Shown: in pieces, positions 1-5,155 of the stretch
Layout: every line of letters starts with the position of its first letter
Position numbering within the stretch: the first letter of the stretch is position 1
Made by a program: the position numbers and the translations under genes
Origin: a bacterium
GTDB taxonomy: Bacteria > Krumholzibacteriota > Krumholzibacteria > LZORAL124-64-63
DNA: 8,614 bases
Assembly: GCA_030592025.1 (NCBI GenBank)
Contig: JAUUZX010000036.1
Span: 1-8,614, forward strand
Direction: 5' to 3'
The notes under the pieces: generated by a model
What the model was told of the DNA's origin: nothing
What the model saw: the letters and a program-made list of their open reading frames with translations, nothing else
Database searches by the model: none

Positions 1-398
1 CCAACTACGACTTCACCCGGCTGGCGGTGGACTCTTCCGGCGAACATCTCCTGCTGAGCGCCGATCGCGGTGTGGCCCTGATCAACGTGGGGGACCTCGT
101 CGTCGTCGGCTCGAGCACCGAGGAGGCGGGCCATCTCTACCCGAACCCCTGGCGACCCGGCATGGGGGACGGTCCCTTGAAGTTCGGCGGTCTGCCCACG
201 GCCGCCGGCGAGACCGTGGCGGTGGAGATCTACACCCTCGAGGGGCAGCTCGTCTACCAGGACCCCCTCGTCCTGCAGGATCAGGAGTTCTGGACCGGTG
301 TGAACCGCGTGGGCACGGCCGTGGCCTCGGGCATGTATGTGGTGCGGGTGTCCTGGCGCGAGGGCGTCCTGATGCGCACCTTGGCGGTTGTGCGATGA
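1..398 (+). CDS. C-terminal part of an exported protein with a FlgD-Ig/Por-secretion-like sorting tail (5' partial)
   Basis: The frame is open from base 3 to the TGA at 396-398, so the true start lies upstream; the GTG at 27 is only an internal valine. The first ~35 visible residues (NYDFTRLAVDSSGEHLLLSA followed by GVALINVGDLV) look like a beta-propeller blade ending in a hydrophobic strand. The last ~85 residues match the FlgD-Ig/type-A C-terminal sorting fold. They contain LYPNPWRPG, then a GLP turn, VAVEIYTLEGQLVY, a W-x-G-x-N segment, VASGMYVVRV and a terminal TLAVVR strand. In known families such tails sit at the end of large secreted or cell-surface proteins and serve in type IX-like export or anchoring. 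Whether that export system exists here cannot be seen. The gene ends 49 bp before the next start, on the same strand. The substrate or enzymatic role is not visible. Confidence 0.75.
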   Translation, partial: NYDFTRLAVDSSGEHLLLSADRGVALINVGDLVVVGSSTEEAGHLYPNPWRPGMGDGPLKFGGLPTAAGETVAVEIYTLEGQLVYQDPLVLQDQEFWTGVNRVGTAVASGMYVVRVSWREGVLMRTLAVVR

Positions 399-447
399 GG
401 CAAGAGTTGGGCGCAAGGCCCCGGCAGCGGGCCGACGGGAGGACGGC

Positions 448-1923
448 ATGACCGGATCCGACATCCGCAACGGCACGCGACCGGCCCGCCCCCGACTCCT
501 GGTGGTCGGCGCCGGCGTGGCGGGGCAGACCCTCGTGGGCGAGATCCAGCGGGACAGCCTGCCCGCCGAGCCCGTCGCCTTCCTGGACGACGACCCCAGC
601 ATCGTTGGCCACGAGGTGTGCGGCCTGCCGGTCCTCGGCACGACCGACGACCTGGAACGGGTGGCGAAGGAGATCGATGCCCAGGAAGTGCTGCTGGCCA
701 TCCCCTCCTCCGGCGGACGGCTGGTGCGGCGTCTGGTCATCCAGTGCAAACGGATCGGGCTTCCCTTCCGCATCGTCCCCGGCCTGCGCGACATCATCCT
801 GGGGGACGTGCGCTTCGAGCAGGTGAGCGACGTCGAGCCCGAGCATCTCCTGGGCCGGGAAACCGTCGACTTCAAGGCCGGCGCCGTGCGCCGGGTGGTG
901 GAGGGCCGGCGCATCATGGTCACGGGCGCGGGCGGTTCCATCGGCAGTGAACTCTGCCGGCATCTGCTGCCCCTCGGTCCGGCGGAACTGATCATGCTGG
1001 GCCGGGGCGAGAACAGCCTCTTCGACACCGTCACGGAACTCGAACCGGTGCGGGGCGAGACGGTCCTGACGACGGTCATCGCCGACGTGCGTGACCGGGA
1101 GCGGTTGCAGGTCCTGGCCGGGCGGGTGCAGCCGGATCTCATCCTGCACGCGGCGGCCCACAAGCACGTGCCCTTCATGGAGGACAACCCGGAAGAGGCC
1201 GTGATCGTCAACGTGGGGGGCACCGCCAACCTCATCGATTTCGCCCGCACGGTGGGCGCCGAACGTTTCGTCCTGATCAGCACCGACAAGGCCGTGATGC
1301 CCTCGAGCGTGATGGGGGCCACCAAGAAACTCGCCGAACTCCTGGTGCAGCACGCCGCTGCCGCCGGCAACGGCACGCGCTTCATGACCGTGCGGTTCGG
1401 CAACGTCCTGGGCAGCCGGGGTTCTGTTGTGCCGTTCTTCATGAAGCGCATTGCGGCGGGCCTGCCCCTGCCCATCACCGATCCCCAGATGACACGCTAC
1501 TTCATGACCATCAAGGAAGCGGCGCTGCTGGTCATCGAGGCCATGGTCATGGGCGAGCGGGGCGCCACCTACATCCTCGAGATGGGCAACCCCGTGTCCA
1601 TCCTGGAACTGGCCCGCAACCTCCTTGTGCTGTCGGGCTACGATCCCGCCGGCGGTGACGACGGTCCGGGCATCGAGATCACCGGCCTGCGGCCGGGCGA
1701 GCGCCTGCATGAGGTGCTGCACGAAGCGGACGAGGAACTCTTGCCCAGCGAGAACCCGCTCATCCGACGGGCGGTGGGCACCGTGGCCGAGCCCGAGCGG
1801 GTGGTGGTGGCCATGGACGACCTTCTGACCCTGGCCCGGGCGGGCGATGTCCCGCGGTTGCGAAGATTGCTGGCGGACCTGACGCGGCGGGCCGTGCTGG
1901 CCGAACCGCCCCTCGAGAGCTAG
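448..1923 (+). CDS. Nucleotide-sugar 4,6-dehydratase/epimerase, FlaA1/CapD/WbpM family, lacking membrane anchor
   Basis: The predicted product has 491 aa. It probably converts a UDP-N-acetylhexosamine to a 4-keto-6-deoxy sugar for surface polysaccharide or lipid-linked glycan synthesis. Two Rossmann units are visible. The first is N-terminal (GAGVAG, residues 21-26) with the FLDDDP and GLPVLGT segments of the CoA-binding-like domain that precedes the catalytic domain in this family. The second is catalytic (VTGAGGSIGSE from residue 158, HAAAHKHVPFME further on). The active-site segment STDKAV (278-283) is followed by M289-G-A-T-K293. This is the MxxxK variant in which Met replaces the usual SDR Tyr, as in WbpM/CapD. 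RFGNVLGSRGSVVPFF and GLRPGERLHE are also family signatures. WbpM-type proteins usually carry about four N-terminal transmembrane helices; here the protein starts ~15 residues before the first Rossmann strand, so it should be soluble. ATG 448 is preferred because GGGAGGA (437-443) precedes it by 4 nt. An in-frame TTG at 388 overlaps the previous gene and adds no membrane segment. Confidence 0.9.
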   Translation: MTGSDIRNGTRPARPRLLVVGAGVAGQTLVGEIQRDSLPAEPVAFLDDDPSIVGHEVCGLPVLGTTDDLERVAKEIDAQEVLLAIPSSGGRLVRRLVIQCKRIGLPFRIVPGLRDIILGDVRFEQVSDVEPEHLLGRETVDFKAGAVRRVVEGRRIMVTGAGGSIGSELCRHLLPLGPAELIMLGRGENSLFDTVTELEPVRGETVLTTVIADVRDRERLQVLAGRVQPDLILHAAAHKHVPFMEDNPEEAVIVNVGGTANLIDFARTVGAERFVLISTDKAVMPSSVMGATKKLAELLVQHAAAAGNGTRFMTVRFGNVLGSRGSVVPFFMKRIAAGLPLPITDPQMTRYFMTIKEAALLVIEAMVMGERGATYILEMGNPVSILELARNLLVLSGYDPAGGDDGPGIEITGLRPGERLHEVLHEADEELLPSENPLIRRAVGTVAEPERVVVAMDDLLTLARAGDVPRLRRLLADLTRRAVLAEPPLES

Positions 1924-1932
1924 GGGCGCGGC

Positions 1933-2997
1933 GTGCTCGTCGAGATCCGCCCATCACCTCCCACGGATTGGCCCGACCTCGTGGGGGCCGACCCCGCAGC
2001 GGACTATTTCCACACGATTCCCTGGACCCGGATCACCGCGGCCCACCTGCCCGCCGGCCGTCCCCTGTGGCTCGCGGTGCGGGACGGCGGCCGTCTGATC
2101 GGCGGGTTGTCCGGGGTGCGCCATGGCGGGCGTGTGCGGCGGGTCCATTCCGGTGCCTGGGGTTGCTCCGGCGGCCCCCTCGTGGCGGCGGGCCTGCCCG
2201 AGGACGAAGCGGGCCGGATCCGTGACGCCCTCGTCGACGCCCTGCTGAACCAGTGCGGGAGTCGCTTGTCCGTCTGCGGCATCTCCCTCAATCCGGGCCA
2301 CGAGGAACGGTGGGGCGCCCGTCTGGCTGCCGACCCCCGTTTCACGCGCCACGACGTCCCCGCGGCGGTCGTGCCCCTGGAGGGCGGTCCCGAGGCGGTG
2401 GCGTCGCGCATGCGCAAGAGCAAACGCAATGAACGCAACCGGGGCCTCAGGCACGGCGCGGAGGTGGCCGTGAGTCGTGACCCGGCCGACCTGGCCGCCT
2501 ACCACCGTCTCCACGTGGCGGCGGCCCGCCTCTGGGGGCAGCGGCCCCTGTCGCTGGCGTTGATGCAGGAGCTCCTGGATCTGGGCGGGGGCGACGAGGG
2601 CGGCAGCGCGTTCTTCGTCTGCGTCCGTTACGAGGGCCGCGTCGTGGGCGGTCACCTGAACTTCCACCTGGGCGACCGGGTCACGGCTTGGCACGGCGTC
2701 ACCGACCCTTCCCTGGCCCGCACCCACTTCCCGGCCACCGTGGCCGTGTGGGGCGACGTGGTCGAGGGATGCCGACGGGGAGCGCGCTGGCTCGACCTGG
2801 GGGGCAGCAACGGCATCGCATCCCTCACCTCCTTCAAGCGGGGCTTCGGTGCGGAGGAACAGGCCCGGGGCTGGTACACGAACGAGACCCGGTTGCTGGC
2901 CCTTCTGGGCGGCCTGCGTGGCCTTTGGCAACGACGCGGCGACCGCCGGCGCTGGCACGACGGCGCGACGGGCGCGCCCCGGGGCGGTGGGTCATGA
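1933..2997 (+). CDS. FemAB-related GNAT-fold transferase (polysaccharide or peptidoglycan associated)
   Basis: The 354-aa product resembles FemAB/Acetyltransf_6 proteins found in exopolysaccharide and exosortase-type loci. Seen: an N-terminal DYFHTIPWTRI segment typical of the first GNAT half; a glycine-rich SGAWGCSGGPLV segment near residues 75-86; a basic MRKSKRNERNRG patch at 160-171, common in this family; and the C-terminal LDLGGSNG (287-294) with SFKRGFG (300-306), the family's usual ending where the acyl- or aminoacyl-tRNA-dependent fold closes. The start is GTG 1933, 9 nt after the upstream TAG. It has only a weak purine-rich leader and no early ATG, so a slightly different start is possible. 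The 3' end overlaps the flippase start by ATGA (2994-2997), which points to translational coupling. The acceptor substrate (sugar amine, peptidoglycan side chain or other) cannot be read from sequence. The family assignment is fairly sure, the reaction is not. Confidence 0.75.
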   Translation: MLVEIRPSPPTDWPDLVGADPAADYFHTIPWTRITAAHLPAGRPLWLAVRDGGRLIGGLSGVRHGGRVRRVHSGAWGCSGGPLVAAGLPEDEAGRIRDALVDALLNQCGSRLSVCGISLNPGHEERWGARLAADPRFTRHDVPAAVVPLEGGPEAVASRMRKSKRNERNRGLRHGAEVAVSRDPADLAAYHRLHVAAARLWGQRPLSLALMQELLDLGGGDEGGSAFFVCVRYEGRVVGGHLNFHLGDRVTAWHGVTDPSLARTHFPATVAVWGDVVEGCRRGARWLDLGGSNGIASLTSFKRGFGAEEQARGWYTNETRLLALLGGLRGLWQRRGDRRRWHDGATGAPRGGGS

Positions 2998-4322
2998 GGC
3001 TCGTGGGGGCAGGGGCCCGGATCCTCTACAGCCGGATCATCCAGGTGCTGGCCAACGCCGCCGTGGTGTTCTTCGTGGCGAAGACCCTCGGTCCCGAGGG
3101 CCAGGGCCACTACAGCCTGACCGTCGCCGTCGCCCAACTCGCGTCGGCCCTGCTGGCCGGGGGCATGGGCCTCGCCGCGGTGCCGCCTCTGCGGAGGAAC
3201 CGGGTCCCGGCGCGGCGCATGGTCGTCGCCCAGCTGGGCTGGACCGTGACCATGGCCGCCCTCTTCGGCCTGGTCGCGGCGCTCGTGAGTGGCGGCAGGG
3301 CCCAGGAGTTCTTCGCGATCCACCTGGCCTGGACACCGGGTCTCGGGTTCGCCGTGGCCCTGGCCGCGACGGGTCTGCTGGCCTACGAGATCTTCTCCTA
3401 CGACCTGTTGGCCCGGGGGCGCCTCGTCATCGGCGCCGCCATCAACGGCTGGCGCGCCACCGGCCACCTGGTGGCCATCGCCGCCGTGGCGCTGTGGGGC
3501 GGGCTCGGTTTCACCCAGGCGGTGGGGGCCTTCGCCCTGGCCCAGGCCCTGGGGGCGGTGGCCCTCATCGGTGTCGTGTGGCGCGAGATCCGTCGCCCTC
3601 CGCCGCACACCGAGGGGACGCCATCATCCCCGATTCAGGAGGCCGATACCGACCTGCCGGCGGACCTGGCCCACTACACGCCCATGCAACTCATCGTCTT
3701 CAATCTGCGCCGGGGCTGGCTGGGGCAACTGTCGGCGGTGGCCTACTTCCTGTTGCTGCGTCTGGACCAGGGATTGTTGGCCCATTTTCACGGCGCGGCG
3801 GAGGTGGGGGTGTACTCGGTGGCCGTCCACCTGGGCGAACTGCTGTGGCTGCTGCCGGGAGCCCTGACGCCCTTGCTGGTGCACACGTCGGCGGCGGCCG
3901 CCAGCGACCCCGAGCGGGACCGCACGGCGGCCCGGGCCATGCGCATCGGTGTGTTGGTGACCTTGGGGGCGGCCGTGCCCCTGGCCCTGGTGGCGGGTCC
4001 CCTGTTGTCCCTGCTGGCGGGTGGCGCCTACGTCGGCGCGGTGCCGGCTCTGCGGGCGCTTCTGCCGGGTATCGTGGCCTTTGCCCCCGGGGCCGTCCTG
4101 GCGGGGGATTTCATCGGACGGGGCCGTCCCCACTGGAACACCCAGGCCTCCCTGCTGACGGTGGCGGTGAACCTGGGGATCGGTTTGTGGCTCATCCCGA
4201 CCCATGGCGCCATCGGGGCCGCCTGGTCGAGCACCGTGGCCTACGCCTGCGGGTCCACCCTCATGATTCTGCGTTTCCGTCGGGCCACGGGCCTCTCCTT
4301 GCGCTCCCTGAGCAGGCGCTAG
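2994..4322 (+). CDS. Oligosaccharide flippase, Wzx/MATE (MOP superfamily)-like
   Basis: The 442-aa product is very hydrophobic, with roughly 12 predicted membrane segments. The first are near residues 10-30 (IIQVLANAAVVFFVAKTLG), 40-62, 77-98, 108-135, 147-170 and 172-193. A polar loop of ~35 residues (about 195-230) separates the two halves of six, which is the usual MOP layout. Family cues include AKTLGPEGQGHYSLT after TM1 and GAAEVGVYSVAVHLGELLWLLPGALTPLL in the second half, matching the 'polysaccharide biosynthesis protein' signature. Its likely role is to move undecaprenyl-linked repeat units across the inner membrane, using the sugars made by the upstream dehydratase. The start ATG 2994 overlaps the previous stop (ATGA). 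The frame stays open far upstream (from 2688), but that part lies inside the FemAB-like gene and encodes low-complexity R/G/P sequence, so it is not used. The gene ends with TAG inside a perfect 12-bp palindrome (4315-4326). Confidence 0.85.
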   Translation: MRLVGAGARILYSRIIQVLANAAVVFFVAKTLGPEGQGHYSLTVAVAQLASALLAGGMGLAAVPPLRRNRVPARRMVVAQLGWTVTMAALFGLVAALVSGGRAQEFFAIHLAWTPGLGFAVALAATGLLAYEIFSYDLLARGRLVIGAAINGWRATGHLVAIAAVALWGGLGFTQAVGAFALAQALGAVALIGVVWREIRRPPPHTEGTPSSPIQEADTDLPADLAHYTPMQLIVFNLRRGWLGQLSAVAYFLLLRLDQGLLAHFHGAAEVGVYSVAVHLGELLWLLPGALTPLLVHTSAAAASDPERDRTAARAMRIGVLVTLGAAVPLALVAGPLLSLLAGGAYVGAVPALRALLPGIVAFAPGAVLAGDFIGRGRPHWNTQASLLTVAVNLGIGLWLIPTHGAIGAAWSSTVAYACGSTLMILRFRRATGLSLRSLSRR

Positions 4323-4353
4323 CGCCGGTTTTCTCCCTCTCCGCGTTTTTTTT
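4321..4353 (+). terminator. Probable intrinsic terminator after the polysaccharide genes
   Basis: The bases around 4321-4328 (AGCGCCGG) can pair with CCGCGTT at 4341-4347, leaving one bulged C (4325) and a 12-nt pyrimidine loop. The right arm runs directly into eight T (4346-4353). The stem is short and imperfect. An alternative is the 12-bp palindrome GGCGCTAGCGCC at 4315-4326 followed by TTTTC. Either structure would separate the polysaccharide run from the dcw promoter 22 bp downstream. Confidence 0.45.
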
Positions 4354-4361
4354 CTAACTTT

Positions 4362-4374
4362 CCTCGAAACGAGG
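4362..4374. repeat. Short inverted repeat abutting the mraZ -35 box
   Basis: CCTCG (4362-4366), an AAA spacer and CGAGG (4370-4374) form a perfect 5-bp inverted repeat ending one base before the TTGACA. It could be an operator half-site pair, part of an extended terminator, or chance. Confidence 0.35.
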
Positions 4375-4403
4375 TTGACAGCCGTGTGGCGTCCACCTAC
4401 AGT
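4375..4403 (+). promoter_or_regulatory. Sigma70-type promoter of the dcw cluster (Pmra)
   Basis: TTGACA at 4375-4380 is a perfect -35 hexamer. TACAGT at 4398-4403 is a good -10 (4 of 6 to TATAAT), with an exact 17-bp spacer. A T-rich tract lies just upstream (4346-4360). Transcription would begin near 4409-4411, giving a leader of ~110 nt before mraZ. No other equally good promoter was seen between the polysaccharide genes and ftsI, so this is the likely main promoter for mraZ, the STAS gene, rsmH, ftsL and ftsI. Confidence 0.8.
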
Positions 4404-4407
4404 GCGG

Positions 4408-4451
4408 TGGTGATCAGTGGGGAAAAATGGTGAAAAGTGGTGAAAGTGGCG
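4408..4451 (+). promoter_or_regulatory. MraZ-box operator: tandem TGGNG repeats, 10-bp period
   Basis: TGGTG (4408-4412), TGGGG (4418-4422), TGGTG (4428-4432) and TGGTG (4438-4442) recur with exactly 5-nt spacers. A fifth box, TGGCG (4447-4451), follows a 4-nt spacer. The three spacers nearest the centre are A-rich (for example AAAAA, AAAAG). MraZ of E. coli is known to repress its own promoter through TGGGN repeats spaced by 5 nt, so the arrangement matches by family knowledge. The boxes start at about the predicted transcription start, so bound MraZ would block initiation or early elongation. Their one-turn phasing places them on one face of the helix, suiting an oligomeric ring protein. 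Confidence 0.85.
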
Positions 4452-4514
4452 GGCGCCGACGGATCGGCTGAAAATACGCAAGGATTAGCGTAACGCCCGC
4501 CACTAAAACCACTT
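4435..4514 (+). promoter_or_regulatory. Structured mraZ leader: 18-bp imperfect inverted repeat enclosing two hairpins
   Basis: Outer arms are AAGTGGT (4435-4441) with ACCACTT (4508-4514). After a 3x3 internal loop (GAA/AAA) comes a perfect 11-bp stem, AGTGGCGGGCG (4445-4455) with CGCCCGCCACT (4494-4504). Inside it are two more hairpins: CCGA/TCGG around a CGGA loop (4456-4467), and TACGC/GCGTA around AAGGATTA (4475-4492). An unpaired CTGAAAA (4468-4474) links them. The RNA would be a three-way junction ending 6 nt before the mraZ ATG at 4521, so the outer stem would cover the ribosome-binding region. At DNA level the two right-arm CCACT copies are inverted MraZ boxes, so the repeat may instead, or also, be a two-sided operator. 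I do not recognise a known riboswitch class here. Confidence 0.6.
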
Positions 4515-4520
4515 GAATGG

Positions 4521-5015
4521 ATGGTCATGGACGGAACAGCCCACAGCACTGACGACAAGGGAGCGGTTTTCACGTTCCACGGGTCCTACACCAGGGCCGT
4601 GGACGCGAAGGGCCGTTTCAGTCTGCCGTTCCGCTTCCGCCTCGGGGGAAGCGCCGCGGATCCGGAGAAGTATGTCGTCTCCAAGGGCCCGGACGGCGAA
4701 CTGGCCGTCCACCCCTACAGCGTGTGGGTCACGGCCTACAACCGCATGCGCCAGGGACCTCCGGGGCCGGAGCTCCGGCGCAACCTGCGGCGCATGAGCA
4801 TGCACAGCCGTGTCGTCGAGCCGGATGCCCAGGGACGGGTCGCCGTGCCGGCGGAATTGCTGGCCGCGGCGGGCATCGGCCGCAAGGTCACGGTGGTCGG
4901 CGTGGGCGAGTACATGGAATTATGGGAGCCCGAGGTCCTGACCGGCGGCGAACTCGCCACCGGCGACGTGGACGCGGACTTCAATGACGTCTTCTTCGGT
5001 GGAGGCGACATCTAG
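4521..5015 (+). CDS. mraZ: Transcriptional regulator MraZ
   Basis: The 164-aa product is a DNA-binding, nucleoid-associated repressor of the dcw cluster that forms ring-shaped oligomers. It has the two AbrB-like SpoVT halves expected of the family. Each carries the DxxxR motif: D28-A-K-G-R32 followed by FSLPFRFR, and D102-A-Q-G-R106 followed by VAVP. GVGEYMELWEPE near the C-terminus is also typical. Canonical MraZ begins only a few residues before the F-x-G that is F19-H-G21 here, so this protein carries an extra ~16 residues (MVMDGTAHSTDDKGAV). ATG at 4521 and ATG at 4527 are both in frame; neither has a recognisable Shine-Dalgarno, and a third ATG at 4517 is out of frame. The gene lies directly after its expected operator and heads the cluster. 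The next gene is separated by 140 nt with several hairpins. Confidence 0.95.
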   Translation: MVMDGTAHSTDDKGAVFTFHGSYTRAVDAKGRFSLPFRFRLGGSAADPEKYVVSKGPDGELAVHPYSVWVTAYNRMRQGPPGPELRRNLRRMSMHSRVVEPDAQGRVAVPAELLAAAGIGRKVTVVGVGEYMELWEPEVLTGGELATGDVDADFNDVFFGGGDI

Positions 5016-5027
5016 CGCAGTGGATGT

Positions 5028-5050
5028 CCGGCGGCAAGGAGGCCAGCCGG
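5028..5050 (+). promoter_or_regulatory. Hairpin with AAGGAG loop in the mraZ-STAS spacer (H1)
   Basis: CCGGC (5028-5032) pairs with GCCGG (5046-5050), A5045 is bulged, and GGC (5033-5035) pairs with GCC (5042-5044). This leaves a six-base loop AAGGAG (5036-5041). The loop fits the A-N-GGA-N hexaloop known for CsrA/RsmA-type sites. It also looks like a Shine-Dalgarno, but no suitably placed start codon follows in a sensible frame. Confidence 0.5.
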
Positions 5051-5054
5051 GATC

Positions 5055-5096
5055 GGTCGGGCGGAGTGGCGCCAATGGAGTGGCGCCCGCCCGGCC
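5055..5096 (+). promoter_or_regulatory. Strong bulged hairpin with ATGGA in the loop; contains an 11-bp direct repeat (H2)
   Basis: GGTCGGGCGG (5055-5064) pairs with CCGCCCGGCC (5087-5096), including one G-T wobble. After a 4-nt bulge (5065-5068), GCGCC (5069-5073) pairs with GGCGC (5082-5086). The loop is AATGGAGT (5074-5081). About 15 pairs form, mostly G-C. The same stretch contains the direct repeat GGAGTGGCGCC at 5063-5073 and 5077-5087. No T-run follows, so a standard terminator is unlikely; attenuation, RNA processing or protein binding are alternatives. Confidence 0.55.
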
Positions 5097-5121
5097 CCGA
5101 CAACGACTTAGCATCGCAGCA

Positions 5122-5135
5122 GCCCACGGATGGGC
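5122..5135 (+). promoter_or_regulatory. Hairpin with ACGGAT loop, twin of the mraZ-leader hairpin (H3)
   Basis: GCCCA (5122-5126) pairs with TGGGC (5131-5135) around CGGA. It is identical to GCCGACGGATCGGC at 4455-4468 except that the middle stem pair is swapped from G-C to C-G. It lies 5 nt before the GGGGAAGGAG ribosome-binding site of the STAS gene. Confidence 0.5.
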
Positions 5136-5140
5136 GATTT

Positions 5141-5150
5141 GGGGAAGGAG
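5141..5150 (+). promoter_or_regulatory. Ribosome-binding site that sets the STAS gene start
   Basis: GGGGAAGGAG ends 5 nt before ATG 5156. This is the best Shine-Dalgarno in the window and decides against the in-frame ATG at 5024. Its AAGGA core also fits the A-N-GGA pattern of the neighbouring hairpin loops. Confidence 0.8.
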
Positions 5151-5155
5151 CCCAC

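Noticed and set aside
431..447. Small hairpin GCCG/CGGC around the GGGAGGA ribosome-binding site of the dehydratase gene
   Set aside because: The stem is only 4 bp and the loop lacks an A-N-GGA motif, so it was not added to the hairpin set.
82..1722. Long - strand open frame (546 codons) opposite the dehydratase gene
   Set aside because: It is the antisense shadow of a clear dehydratase gene in GC-rich DNA. Its translation is rich in H, G, R, Q and D with no domain pattern.
1954..2958. - strand open frame opposite the FemAB-like gene
   Set aside because: Low-complexity composition, no recognisable motif, and fully overlapped by a well-supported gene.
2849..4357. 502-codon + strand frame overlapping the flippase
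   Set aside because: It is full of G, R and P. The overlapping frame encodes a clear multi-pass membrane protein coupled by ATGA.
4435..4514. mraZ leader inverted repeat as an intrinsic terminator
   Set aside because: The 3' arm is followed by CACTAAAACC and then the mraZ start, with no T-run.
5055..5096. Strong hairpin after mraZ as a Rho-independent terminator
   Set aside because: The sequence after the stem (CCGACAACGA) has no T-run, and the next gene is coupled to rsmH without another visible promoter.
5024..5155. In-frame extension of the STAS protein to ATG 5024
   Set aside because: The 44 extra residues are low-complexity and cover three hairpins. There is no Shine-Dalgarno at 5024, whereas GGGGAAGGAG sits 5 nt before ATG 5156.
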